This document shows positions 27,190 to 35,747 of a stretch of 64,000 nucleotides of DNA, one piece after another. Under the pieces are notes generated by a model. It saw only the letters and a list, made by a program, of their open reading frames with translations. It was not told the origin of the DNA and did no database searches. Within the stretch, counting starts at the first letter, position 1. Each line of letters begins with the position of its first letter. Where the stretch lies: NCBI RefSeq assembly GCF_010120715.1, contig NZ_CP047591.1, positions 3,162,001 to 3,226,000 on the forward strand. Reading direction: 5' to 3'. The position numbers and the translations under genes are program-made. This DNA comes from Aminipila terrae. GTDB lineage: Bacteria > Bacillota > Clostridia > Peptostreptococcales > Anaerovoracaceae.

Positions 27190-27660
27190 ATGAAACAAAA
27201 TTTTCCACTGGAATTGATTCAGGTACAGAAAATCCAAGCAATGGAGGAGCTAAGAGAATGTAATGAGTTAACCATAGGATATGGATTGCAACTATCAGAG
27301 AATCAAATAAAAGAGCTGGTAGAAAAACGCTTTGAAGCTCTTCTGGAAAACGGCCGCATTGAATTTGGTCAGGGTATACTGAAAAAACTGGTCACTGAGT
27401 TCTGCGACTCACCATATATTTTCCAGGAAACCTATGAGGATACTCTGTTAGAGCTGCAGGACTGTTTTTACTATTTTAAAAATGAATCGATGGATTTAAT
27501 TTCAGATGATGAACTTATCTCATTTATGAAACATCACTTTGATGGAAAATGTCAGGGGTCACTGGAATATTTAAGTGGAACATCACTGGAGGAACTGTGC
27601 AGAAATACTAGATATGGCTATGAAACCGATGATACAGATATATATGGGCATTCATTTTAG
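27190..27660 (+). CDS. DUF6323 family protein
   Basis: A 156-residue protein of unknown function that matches the DUF6323 family as I know it: an N-terminal helix ELIQVQKIQAMEELRECNELTIGYGLQLSENQIKELVEKR, then NGRIEFGQGILKKLVTEFCDSPYI. It is all helical and soluble, without membrane segments. GGGGTGATAG precedes the ATG. It lies 12 bases before a DUF6179 gene; the two families are usually found side by side in clostridia. No catalytic residues stand out. Confidence 0.8.
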   Translation: MKQNFPLELIQVQKIQAMEELRECNELTIGYGLQLSENQIKELVEKRFEALLENGRIEFGQGILKKLVTEFCDSPYIFQETYEDTLLELQDCFYYFKNESMDLISDDELISFMKHHFDGKCQGSLEYLSGTSLEELCRNTRYGYETDDTDIYGHSF

Positions 27661-27672
27661 AAAGGACCAGGT

Positions 27673-28920
27673 ATGAAGGAAAAAAATACAAATTATTTAG
27701 TATCGCTATTTTACCAGAATCCACAGGAAGAAAGCTTTACTGAAGCAGAAATGAAAACTGTCAGATATAACCTTATATCCCTGCTTGGAGAAAGAACCGA
27801 CAGATATACCATGAATGAAAGCAGTTCTGTTCCCATAGAAAAGGCGGAGGAACTTTTAAAATCAATCTGTTTTACCATAGGATTAGTAGTTAAAAAACAG
27901 GGCAATTCTTCCCTTAAAACAGAGAATATGTCCACACTGCTTAAATCGGGGTGGAATATTATCGAAACCAAGCTTGAAGAAGGAAAAGAACTTCTTAAAC
28001 AGGTGACAGAGAGCGGAGTAATAACAGAAAACATTTCATATAGGGATACAGTACAGGGAATTGAAAAATTCTTTACAAGATATGATTACCGTTTTTTTGC
28101 ACATGAGATTCCATGTGACATTGATTATCAGCTTTGTATTCCCTTATCTGACCATGTGATGGGGGTAGAATATATTAATGAATATCTGTTCCGATTATTG
28201 ATGGAAAATCGCTTCTGCAAACATTTTAAAAAAGAAATAATGGTCCAGCTTCTCCAGTGTTACTGCCCGGATTATAGAGAATTGCTTATCAATGTATTTG
28301 AACCTGTTGCTATGAATGCTATGGGGTGCGCCCTGGCAAACAAAGATGTAAGGGATTTGGATATCTCAGATTATGACAGAAAAAACATATTGAGGGTATT
28401 AGAAAATTGGCCAGAGGAGGAAGTTGATGAACAACTTAGCAAAGTAGTAGATGTCATTTGTAGTCAGCTTGATATAAAGGATGACCGTCTGCATAATTAT
28501 TTATACCAGGCCTTGCTTGTTCAGTATCCAAGGGTTCAGAATCAGGTGCACTTAAAGAAGCTGGAAGGGATTTTTTTATCTCTGGCTGGAGAAAATCAAG
28601 AAGGTAAAATAACCAGTGAGTATGAAGATGGTGAAATGATGGATGATGAGCAACTGCGAGCATTAATTGATGCCATAAACAACTCTGGGCCTGCTTCAGA
28701 TAAAATAAAACTAGTAAAACAGCATATTCACAGCCTGAGGGATATGACGGAAATTTTAAATATCTGCTTTTGGGAGGAGGAGATTATGGAACTGCTTCAA
28801 TCATTCAGTGATACGGAACTGGTATTACTTCAGGAGTATGTTAAGAACAAACCTGCCCTTTGGAAATCTGAAACTGGTTGGGAAATTCAGCTAGAAAACC
28901 TGATAAATAATATAAGGTAG
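27673..28920 (+). CDS. DUF6179 domain protein
   Basis: A 415-residue, mainly helical cytosolic protein of unknown function. The DUF6179-like core includes FFTRYDYRFFAHEIPCDIDYQLCIPL, followed by GVEYINEYLFRLLMENRFC and a C-terminal acidic region. AAAGGACC precedes the ATG, 12 bases after the DUF6323 gene, so the two are one operon. No nuclease, ATPase or membrane motif is visible. The fixed pairing suggests the products act together. Confidence 0.8.
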   Translation: MKEKNTNYLVSLFYQNPQEESFTEAEMKTVRYNLISLLGERTDRYTMNESSSVPIEKAEELLKSICFTIGLVVKKQGNSSLKTENMSTLLKSGWNIIETKLEEGKELLKQVTESGVITENISYRDTVQGIEKFFTRYDYRFFAHEIPCDIDYQLCIPLSDHVMGVEYINEYLFRLLMENRFCKHFKKEIMVQLLQCYCPDYRELLINVFEPVAMNAMGCALANKDVRDLDISDYDRKNILRVLENWPEEEVDEQLSKVVDVICSQLDIKDDRLHNYLYQALLVQYPRVQNQVHLKKLEGIFLSLAGENQEGKITSEYEDGEMMDDEQLRALIDAINNSGPASDKIKLVKQHIHSLRDMTEILNICFWEEEIMELLQSFSDTELVLLQEYVKNKPALWKSETGWEIQLENLINNIR

Positions 28921-28926
28921 TAAACC

Positions 28927-29101
28927 TGTGGATAACTTTCTATTGACAAGCTTTAGACAAGATAGATATATTGAAAATAGTGAGGTTTAAGGATTGAGGT
29001 TGTCCACAGCCTGTATGGGATAAAATTGTATACAATATCTGAAATAGGTGTGGAAAAGTGCTTTGGTGGCTAAAATTACTTTGATATAAGGGTGTGGAAA
29101 A
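28927..29101. promoter_or_regulatory. Cluster of four DnaA-box-like sites
   Basis: TGTGGATAA at 28927-28935 is the exact reverse complement of the consensus box TTATCCACA. TTGTCCACA is at 29000-29008. TGTGGAAAA (box TTTTCCACA) occurs at 29049-29057 and 29093-29101. Four boxes in 175 bp of an AT-rich intergenic region is well above chance. dnaA and dnaN are not nearby, so this is more likely a DnaA-titrating or regulatory cluster than the origin. Confidence 0.6.
28943..28972 (+). promoter_or_regulatory. Orphan promoter reading into the DnaA-box region
   Basis: TTGACA (28943-28948) and TATATT (28967-28972) are 18 bp apart. No ORF follows on this strand before 31047, and a terminator lies about 230 bases downstream, so it may drive a small RNA. 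Confidence 0.45.
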
Positions 29102-29199
29102 TAAACTTTATAAGATGATTAAGTTAACATAATATCTAAAAAATAAAACTTCTTTAAAAATTTTTTCTAATAAAGTTGCAGTAATATCTGCTAACATAA

Positions 29200-29236
29200 A
29201 ACAAAAGGCCGCTTGGGGCGACCTTTGTTTTTCTTA
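29200..29236. terminator. Terminator of prfC, also usable from the left
   Basis: AACAAAAGG-CGC pairs imperfectly with GCG-CCTTTGTTTTT around TTGG. A T-rich tail lies on the right and an A-rich tract on the left, so it can end leftward prfC transcripts and rightward ones from 28943. Confidence 0.7.
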
Positions 29237-29273
29237 AAGTTTTCTGTATTCATGCAATATTTGTGGCAGCTTT

Positions 29274-30863
29274 TTATTTTAATGTGCTGTTTACATTGAG
29301 GGCTTCTATTAGTTCAATATCCTTATATCGTTCCACAAAATAATTTAGAGTAAACTGATTTGCAAAAAGTATCAGAGGACGTTCAAAGTGGTCAAACACC
29401 AGCATACATCTTGAATCCAGGCAGCTTTTTACATAATCGATATCCGCTGTATTTAACCAGCGGACTACACTGAAGTCCAGATTTTCCATAAGGATATCCG
29501 AGTTATATTCATTTTTCAGACGATACTCAAATACTTCAAACTGCAGTGCACCTACCGCTCCGATAATAATTTCATTATATTGATTATGATAAACCTGGAT
29601 AGCACCTTCCTGTGCAAGCTGTTCTACTCCTTTTTGAAAATGTTTGGCTTTAAGAGAATTAGTTGGTGTAACCCTTGCAAACAATTCCGGTGGGAAGGTT
29701 GGCAGCGGCTCAAAATACACGGATTCCTTTTTTGTTGTTAAGGTATCTCCAATCTGGTAGGTACCTGTGTCATATATTCCTATAACATCGCCGGCATAAG
29801 CTTTGTCGATGGTTTCTCTTTCATTTGCCATAAGCTGGGTGGACTGACTCAGTTTAATAGGCTTTCCTGTTCGGGAAAGTGTAACCGTCATACCACGCTC
29901 AAAAGTACCAGAACATATACGAAGAAATGCAATACGGTCTCTGTGGGCAGGATTCATATTAGCCTGAATTTTAAATATAAAGCCACTGAACTCTTCTTCT
30001 GCTGGATCAATTACTCCTTCCGTTGTTTTTCGTGGTCCTGGAGCAGGTGACATAGCTAAGAAATGATTTAAAAATGGAGTCACACCAAAGTCTGCCAGTG
30101 CAGATCCAAAAAACACCGGAGATAATTTTCCATTACTTATTTCCTTTAAATCAAAATCATTTCCAGCCCCTTCAATTAATTCAATTTCTGAACGCAGATT
30201 GTTGAGGTTATTTATAGTCAGATATTCTTCCAGTTCAGGACCGAATACTCCAGATTCACCAAGTTCAATGGTTTTCCCAATTTTATAAAGATAAACCACA
30301 TTTTCTAATCTGTCGTAAATGCCCTGGAAGTTCAGTCCACATCCAATAGGCCAGGTCACAGCTACAGAAGGCATGCCCAGAACTTCTTCCAGTTCTTCCA
30401 TTGATTCCAGTGGATCCATGGCTTCACGGTCCATCTTATTTATAAATGTAAAAATGGGAATACCACGCATACTGCAAACTTTAAAAAGTTTCTTTGTCTG
30501 GGTCTCTATACCTTTGGCGCCGTCAATAACCATTACAGCACTGTCTACGGAAGTAAGAATACGGTAAGTATCTTCACCAAAATCGTTATGGCCGGGTGTA
30601 TCCATAATAGAGATTACTTTTCCGTTATATTCAAACTGCATGACTGATGAAGTAACAGAAATTCCACGCTGCTTTTCAATTTCCATCCAGTCAGAAGTAG
30701 AAAATTTAGCATTATGACGGCCCTTTACAGCACCTGCTTCTCGTATTGCACCACCGTGCAGTAAAAGTTTTTCTGTTAATGTAGTTTTACCAGCATCTGG
30801 ATGTGAGATAATGCCAAAGATGCGGCGTTTTTGAATTTCTTCAGTTAATTGCTTATTTGCCAT
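29274..30863 (-). CDS. prfC: Peptide chain release factor 3
   Basis: This 529-residue translational GTPase recycles RF1 and RF2 from the ribosome. The G domain shows GIISHPDAGKTTLTEKLLL (G1), RGISVTSS (G2), DTPGHNDFGEDTYR (G3) and NKMD (G4). The RF3-type C-terminal domains follow, with FARVTPTNSLKAKHFQKGVEQLAQEGAIQVY and VGALQFEVFEYRLKNEY. Length and motifs match RF3, not EF-G. AAAGGATG precedes the start, and the terminator near 29200 ends it. Confidence 0.96.
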   Translation of the reverse strand: MANKQLTEEIQKRRIFGIISHPDAGKTTLTEKLLLHGGAIREAGAVKGRHNAKFSTSDWMEIEKQRGISVTSSVMQFEYNGKVISIMDTPGHNDFGEDTYRILTSVDSAVMVIDGAKGIETQTKKLFKVCSMRGIPIFTFINKMDREAMDPLESMEELEEVLGMPSVAVTWPIGCGLNFQGIYDRLENVVYLYKIGKTIELGESGVFGPELEEYLTINNLNNLRSEIELIEGAGNDFDLKEISNGKLSPVFFGSALADFGVTPFLNHFLAMSPAPGPRKTTEGVIDPAEEEFSGFIFKIQANMNPAHRDRIAFLRICSGTFERGMTVTLSRTGKPIKLSQSTQLMANERETIDKAYAGDVIGIYDTGTYQIGDTLTTKKESVYFEPLPTFPPELFARVTPTNSLKAKHFQKGVEQLAQEGAIQVYHNQYNEIIIGAVGALQFEVFEYRLKNEYNSDILMENLDFSVVRWLNTADIDYVKSCLDSRCMLVFDHFERPLILFANQFTLNYFVERYKDIELIEALNVNSTLK

Positions 30864-31046
30864 GAAATAGCATCCTTTCTATGTGTTTATATATCTTTAA
30901 AACAAAATGTAAGCGTAAAAAATTGTGCTATATCTATTATTAAGCACAAAAACATTAATTATCATAACACATTTACAGTAAAATTAACAGATTTTTATTG
31001 CATACTTTTTTACAAAGCGGTAGTATCTTTATAAGGTGAAAAGGAA

Positions 31047-31517
31047 ATGAGAAACAAGAATGAAAATCTGAACAAAAAAATACATTTTGAATCTTATTTA
31101 GAACAGATATGTTCCCACAGGAACTATGAACAATTAAAAAAGTATATTCAGCATGGAAACACTTCTGTTTATGATCATAGTGTAAAAGTAGCATACTACA
31201 GTTTAAGAACAGCAGAATCACTGGGAATTAATGGGCATAAAGAGGAATTAGTGCGGGGAGCACTGCTGCATGACTATTTTTTCTATGACTGGCATATCAA
31301 AGACAAATCCCACAGAATGCATGGCTTTAAGCATCCATATTCAGCATTAAAAAATGCACAGTGTGATTTTGAACTGACTGACAGAGAGAAAAACATCATC
31401 CTAAGACACATGTTTCCACTGGTTCCCATACCACCCACCTGCGTAGAGGGGTGGATTGTATGTTTTGTGGACAAATACTGTTCCTTGCTGGAAACGCTAT
31501 TTATTAACGACCGGTAA
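31047..31517 (+). CDS. HD-domain metal-dependent phosphohydrolase
   Basis: A 156-residue HD-superfamily protein. It shows HSVKVAYYSLRTAESLG, LVRGALLHDYFFYDWHI (the HD pair), HPYSALKNA and ILRHMFPLVPIPP. Such short HD proteins in clostridia probably hydrolyse nucleotides or other phosphoesters; no substrate can be named. The GTGAAAAGGAAATG context gives AAGGA before the ATG. The B3/B4 gene follows after 36 bases and may share its transcript. Confidence 0.85.
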   Translation: MRNKNENLNKKIHFESYLEQICSHRNYEQLKKYIQHGNTSVYDHSVKVAYYSLRTAESLGINGHKEELVRGALLHDYFFYDWHIKDKSHRMHGFKHPYSALKNAQCDFELTDREKNIILRHMFPLVPIPPTCVEGWIVCFVDKYCSLLETLFINDR

Positions 31518-31553
31518 TTTGAGGTGTTGCATGTGAAATGGAGGTACTAATTC

Positions 31554-32273
31554 ATGGGTAAGTTTATCATCAAAGAAGATTTCTGGGAGCTGTTTCCCCA
31601 GGCAGAAATAGCTATAATTCTGGCTAAAGGGATAAAAAACTCTATGGAGGATAATGAAGATATTTATCCTGACGTGATAGAAATGCTGGGAAAAAGCAAC
31701 CAGGAGGCCAGAAAATTTCTTACGGAAGAAGTATTCAGCGAAAATAAGGTTATTTCAGTGTGGCGTAAAGCATATCAGCAGTTTAAAACAAAAAAGGGAG
31801 TTCGATGCTCTATTGAGGCTTTATTAAAAAGAGTTGATAAAGGGTCTGAGGTGGGACCAATCAATGCACTGGTAGATATTTACAACTCTGTGTCCCTTCG
31901 ATATGGGCTACCTTGCGGAGGGGAAGATATAGATACTTTTGTGGGTGATATGATTTTAACCAAAGCAGATGGCACTGAACTTTTCCTGGCTTTAGGCGAT
32001 GAAGAATATGAAAATGCTCTTCCGGGAGAAGTTGTCTACAAGGATGAGGAAGGTGTGGTATGCAGATGCTGGAACTGGAGGGACGGGCAAAGGACCATGC
32101 TTACAGAGGATACTGTAAATGCATTTTTAATCATAGAATCCGTAGATCCAGATAGAAGTCAGGATGTAAGAAAAGCCACAGAAGAACTTGCAGATCTTAC
32201 AAAAAAGTTTCTAGGAGGAACTACGGAAATAACATATATGAATATTAATAACAGAGAATTAGTTATTAAGTAA
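31554..32273 (+). CDS. Stand-alone B3/B4 (tRNA-editing-type) domain protein
   Basis: A 239-residue protein with the B3/B4 fold found in the editing region of the phenylalanyl-tRNA synthetase beta chain. Core motifs are NKVISVWRKAYQQFKTKKGVRCSIEALLKR, NALVDIYNSVSLRYGLPCGGEDID, LPGEVVYKDEEGVVCRCWNWRDGQRTML and FLIIESV. Free-standing relatives may clear mischarged tRNA or bind tRNA in other ways; this has not been shown for this one. AATGGAGG precedes the ATG. Confidence 0.88.
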   Translation: MGKFIIKEDFWELFPQAEIAIILAKGIKNSMEDNEDIYPDVIEMLGKSNQEARKFLTEEVFSENKVISVWRKAYQQFKTKKGVRCSIEALLKRVDKGSEVGPINALVDIYNSVSLRYGLPCGGEDIDTFVGDMILTKADGTELFLALGDEEYENALPGEVVYKDEEGVVCRCWNWRDGQRTMLTEDTVNAFLIIESVDPDRSQDVRKATEELADLTKKFLGGTTEITYMNINNRELVIK

Positions 32274-32304
32274 GTATTTCATTTAATTCTAATATAAATT
32301 GATG

Positions 32305-32916
32305 TTAAAAATATGCTGGAACAAACTTCAAAAGTCTCATTTTGCAGGTTCCTATATCGCAATTTGCATTGAAAGCATCCACTAGTGGTCTGTAACTGAA
32401 GTCAGCGGAATGCTGAGCCACGAAGACGCCTTCCATGGAATCCACAATGTTTTGTTTGGTTTCAGATACTACAATGGCTGAATGAGCATATCTTTGAACA
32501 TCTTCGTGGTAAAACTGAATAACATCCCCTTGTTCAACATCAACATCTAATTCAGTCCAGTGTTTCCCATTATTGTATCCTATGGCTCTGGGACCACTGC
32601 TGTCGTTATTGACCACATAATTCCAGAAATCTTCCACACGTATAAATGGCATTGATCCAAATTCCTCAAGAGATTTGAATTCAAGCCCATACCAAAGAGG
32701 GGTCTGACGATACATATTGGCAGCTCTGTTTCGGAGTGCTCTTATATCTTCAGGCCTTGACAGTGAATATCCATCTGTGCCCCCATATCCTGCCCAGATA
32801 CATTGAGATATAAAGTTTGTGCAATCCTCTGTCATTCTTTTAAAAATTCTATTTTCAAATTTAGAACCAAATTGAATTCCATATCTGCTGGCATTTATTT
32901 TGTTATATTCTATCAT
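32305..32916 (-). CDS. Amidase_6-domain protein without signal peptide
   Basis: A 203-residue protein consisting only of the putative amidase domain (Amidase_6, NlpC-like fold). The catalytic Cys is in EDCTNFISQCIWAG and the His in YAHSAIVVSETK. Most family members are secreted cell-wall or peptide amidases with signal peptides. Here the ATG at 32916 follows a GGAGGT site and no export signal is present, so it would be cytosolic. A longer frame to 32985 adds no plausible signal. The substrate is unknown. Confidence 0.85.
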   Translation of the reverse strand: MIEYNKINASRYGIQFGSKFENRIFKRMTEDCTNFISQCIWAGYGGTDGYSLSRPEDIRALRNRAANMYRQTPLWYGLEFKSLEEFGSMPFIRVEDFWNYVVNNDSSGPRAIGYNNGKHWTELDVDVEQGDVIQFYHEDVQRYAHSAIVVSETKQNIVDSMEGVFVAQHSADFSYRPLVDAFNANCDIGTCKMRLLKFVPAYF

Positions 32917-33084
32917 ATGTACCTCCATTATTTCATAAAGAATCTCATATATAATATTCCATGTTACCGGAATATGTGAAAACAAGGTTTATATGGATTG
33001 CAAGATAGCTCATATCTACTAGTATTCAGCGGATAAATATGGTATAATAACTATAAGTTTAAAAGTATGGTAATGAGGTGAATT

Positions 33085-33279
33085 TTGTTGAATAAAACCA
33101 TTGAAAACAGAATAGAAAGAATTAACGGGACTATGGCGATTGAAGGCATGCCGCTGACCAGCGAAGACAGAAAAAGAATCGGAAGGCTTTTAGCTGGTAA
33201 AATCTCTTATGAAAAAGGAAAGGCTGAAATTATTGCTCAGATAAACCTAAGGAGAGCCCATAATGGAAGAAATCTATGA
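33085..33279 (+). CDS. VbhA-type Fic antitoxin
   Basis: A 64-residue antitoxin. The inhibitory helix motif (S/T)xxxE(G/N) is visible as TMAIEG at residues 16-21, in the family context INGTMAIEGMPLTSEDRKRI. Its Glu blocks ATP binding in the partner Fic protein. It starts at TTG 33085 (or 33088) behind GAGGTG and overlaps the Fic gene by 17 bases, so the antitoxin is made first. It would keep AMP-transfer by the neighbour in check. Confidence 0.88.
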   Translation: MLNKTIENRIERINGTMAIEGMPLTSEDRKRIGRLLAGKISYEKGKAEIIAQINLRRAHNGRNL

Positions 33280-33961
33280 TTATAGTTTTCAGGATGATAA
33301 CCAATATTGTTATGCGGGCACCAATGTGCTCCGCAACAGATTTGACATTAAAGATTTAGAGGAATTGCATCAGGCTGAACGTGAATTAACAGCCTTTTCA
33401 ATTGCTTATCTTGAATTGGATCCAATAAGTGGAAACCTTGATCTGAAGCATCTTCAGAAAATTCATCATGGAATATTTGAGGACATATATGACTGGGCGG
33501 GAAAATTTCGAAGAGTAAATATTTCAAAGGGCACTTTATTTTGTTTATATGAGAATATAGAAGAATTTGGAAATCAGATATTTAATCAACTGAAGGCTGA
33601 GAACTATCTCTTGAATTGCCCGGAGGATGCCTTTACGGAGAAACTTGCCTATTACTTTGGTGAGATCAACATGCTGCACCCTTTCAGAGAAGGAAATGGC
33701 AGAGCTCAGAGACTTTTTATACAGTATCTGGCAGGTATTTGTGGCTACGATGTACATTTTACAGGAATATCCCATCAGGAGATGATAGAGGCCAGTTTTT
33801 TAGCTGCGGACTGCGATTATACCATGTTAAAAGAATGTCTGGACAAAAACATTCAACCTATGACTATAGAAGAGCAGACTGAATTTATAAGAAATGTATG
33901 TGCAAAAGAATTGTGTACGTATGTATTAAACTTAGTGCAGAATAAACAGAACCAACCATAA
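33263..33961 (+). CDS. Fic-family AMP-transferase toxin
   Basis: A 232-residue Fic protein that transfers AMP from ATP to a target protein. The active-site motif HPFREGNGRAQR starts at His139 and is complete, so the enzyme should be active once released. Upstream is the class I arrangement with a separate VbhA-like antitoxin. The start at 33263 uses AAGGAGAG inside the antitoxin gene. The target may be a topoisomerase as for VbhT/FicT, but that is an inference. Confidence 0.92.
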   Translation: MEEIYDYSFQDDNQYCYAGTNVLRNRFDIKDLEELHQAERELTAFSIAYLELDPISGNLDLKHLQKIHHGIFEDIYDWAGKFRRVNISKGTLFCLYENIEEFGNQIFNQLKAENYLLNCPEDAFTEKLAYYFGEINMLHPFREGNGRAQRLFIQYLAGICGYDVHFTGISHQEMIEASFLAADCDYTMLKECLDKNIQPMTIEEQTEFIRNVCAKELCTYVLNLVQNKQNQP

Positions 33962-33974
33962 AATAATTTGACTA

Positions 33975-34000
33975 AAAAGGCACCTAAGGGTGTCTTAATT
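33975..34000 (+). terminator. Weak terminator after the Fic gene
   Basis: AAGGCACC pairs with GGTGTCTT around TAAG, followed by AATTTTG. The stem has one wobble pair and a poor T tract. Confidence 0.5.
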
Positions 34001-34046
34001 TTGTGAAAAACAATCAAATTAAACTTGATAGCAGAGGTAGAAATAA

Positions 34047-34268
34047 ATGAATACGTTTAAAGTAGAATTTTTCAGGCTGTATGACCGGAAAATAGCATCA
34101 GGAGAAATAAAATTCAGTGAACTGGGAATATCGAAAGAAGAGTTCACTATGTTATGTACTGACTCAGATTTTATATTTGGTGAAGATAAAGTCTCAGATT
34201 TATGTAAAAGAATGAAGCTGACTCAGGAAGAAACTGAAAGATTAAGGGGAAGCTTACAGAGCATTTAA
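34047..34268 (+). CDS. Small hypothetical protein
   Basis: A 73-residue charged, helical, soluble protein (start MNTFKVEFFRLYDRKIASGEIKF). A GCAGAGGTAG ribosome-like site lies before the ATG. The composition and a helix-turn-helix-like segment (LGISKEEFTMLC) suggest a small regulatory or binding protein, but I recognise no family. It stands between the Fic pair and a peptidase gene. Confidence 0.6.
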   Translation: MNTFKVEFFRLYDRKIASGEIKFSELGISKEEFTMLCTDSDFIFGEDKVSDLCKRMKLTQEETERLRGSLQSI

Positions 34269-34310
34269 TTAATACATTCATCATACGATAGAATAAAGAA
34301 GGAGTTTCTC

Positions 34311-35711
34311 ATGAAAAATATTAAAAATAATAATGAAAAAAAGAATCTAAGAAAATATGGATGGCAGGGTGCAGATGAAGTGCAAAAGTCTATGATAGGG
34401 GAGTTCTCAGAAGGGTATATGGATTTCCTTAACAGGGCTAAAACAGAACGGGAGTCTGTAAAGGAGATTGTAAGACTGGCGGAAGATGCAGGATTTGCAA
34501 ATATATCACAAAAGAAAACTCTTGCCCCGGGAGACCGGGTATATGGTATAAATAAAGGAAAATCCGTTTTCCTTGCAGTTATAGGAACTCAAAGCTTACT
34601 GGAAGGTTTTCATGCAGTAGGAGCGCATATTGATGCCCCAAGGCTGGATTTAAAACAAAATCCTCTTTATGAAGATGGAGGTATGGCACTTTTTAAAACC
34701 CACTATTATGGGGGAATTAAAAAATATCAATGGACTACTACCCCTCTGGCCCTTCATGGTGTCGTAGCAAAGACAGATGGAACCATAGTGGATATAAAAA
34801 TTGGAGAAGAGGAGGAAGATCCTGTTTTTCTTATTACTGATTTATTGCCTCATCTGTCAGGTAAACAGAATGCAAAGAAGTTCTCAGATGGTATTATAGC
34901 AGAGAATCTAAATATTGTAGTGGGATCCATGCCTCTTGAGGACTCGGAAGAAGAACCTGTGAAATCACAGATTCTGGCTATTTTAAAGGATAAATATGAC
35001 ATCGAAGAAGATGATTTCAGAAGTGCAGAAATAGAAGCAGTACCAGCAGTAAAAGCAAGGTCACTGGGATTTGATAAAAGTATGGTTGCCGCTTATGGAC
35101 AAGATGACAGAGTCTGTGCGTATACAGGGTTGATGGCAATCCTCAATATGAAACAAACCGATAAAACGGCCGTGGGAATTTTTGCTGACAAAGAAGAGAT
35201 TGGAAGTATGGGCAATACAGGCATGCATTCAAAAAACTTTGAATTATTTATGATGGACTTGCTGGAAAAGACAGGCATTGTACATCCTTATGCTATGCAG
35301 AGAATGTTTTCCGCTTCCTGTGCCCTGTCAGCAGATGTAACAGCCGCTTATGATCCGACCTTTTCAGAAGTAATGGAAAAAAATAATGCTTCAATGATGG
35401 GGAAAGGGGTAACCATCAAAAAATATACAGGTGCCAGAGGAAAATCGGGAGCATCCGATGCCAATGCTGAATTTGTAGGTTTTATAAGAGGAGTTTTTAA
35501 AAACGCCAGTGTTCATTATCAATCTTCTGAAATGGGTAAGGTTGATGAAGGAGGCGGCGGTACAATTGCTTACATACTGGCTGACAGGGGGATGGAAGTT
35601 CTGGATTGCGGCGTACCAATTCATTCCATGCATTCACCCTATGAATCGGCGAGTAAGTATGATATTTATATGGCATATCTGGGATATAAGGCGTTTTTAG
35701 AAAGTAAATAA
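34311..35711 (+). CDS. M18-family aminopeptidase
   Basis: A 466-residue cytosolic zinc aminopeptidase. Metal-site motifs are GAHIDAPRLDLKQNPLYE, QDDRVCAYTG, DKEEIGSMGNTGMHS, and YQSSEMGKVDEGGGGT, with IHSMHSPYE at the C-terminus. Together these match the M18 group (ApeA/LAP4-like), which removes N-terminal residues, often acidic ones, from peptides. AAGGAG precedes the ATG. It lies 36 bases before an Xaa-Pro aminopeptidase gene, suggesting joint peptide breakdown. Confidence 0.94.
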   Translation: MKNIKNNNEKKNLRKYGWQGADEVQKSMIGEFSEGYMDFLNRAKTERESVKEIVRLAEDAGFANISQKKTLAPGDRVYGINKGKSVFLAVIGTQSLLEGFHAVGAHIDAPRLDLKQNPLYEDGGMALFKTHYYGGIKKYQWTTTPLALHGVVAKTDGTIVDIKIGEEEEDPVFLITDLLPHLSGKQNAKKFSDGIIAENLNIVVGSMPLEDSEEEPVKSQILAILKDKYDIEEDDFRSAEIEAVPAVKARSLGFDKSMVAAYGQDDRVCAYTGLMAILNMKQTDKTAVGIFADKEEIGSMGNTGMHSKNFELFMMDLLEKTGIVHPYAMQRMFSASCALSADVTAAYDPTFSEVMEKNNASMMGKGVTIKKYTGARGKSGASDANAEFVGFIRGVFKNASVHYQSSEMGKVDEGGGGTIAYILADRGMEVLDCGVPIHSMHSPYESASKYDIYMAYLGYKAFLESK

Positions 35712-35747
35712 ATCATTTTAAGTGTATGAACGGAGGAAAACTTTAAG

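Larger units (their letters stand above)
28921..29273. other. Gene-free region with DnaA-box cluster, promoter and terminator
   Basis: This 353-bp stretch lies between two convergent genes and needs no promoter for either. It nevertheless holds four DnaA-box-like 9-mers, the palindrome ATTGTATACAAT (29025-29036), a rightward promoter at 28943-28972 and a bidirectional-looking terminator near 29200-29235. The separate entries describe these parts. Confidence 0.7.

Noticed and set aside
28921..29273. Chromosomal replication origin, suggested by four DnaA boxes and AT-rich DNA
   Set aside because: No dnaA, dnaN, recF or rpmH gene lies nearby, and Firmicute origins adjoin dnaA. A titration or regulatory cluster is the safer call.
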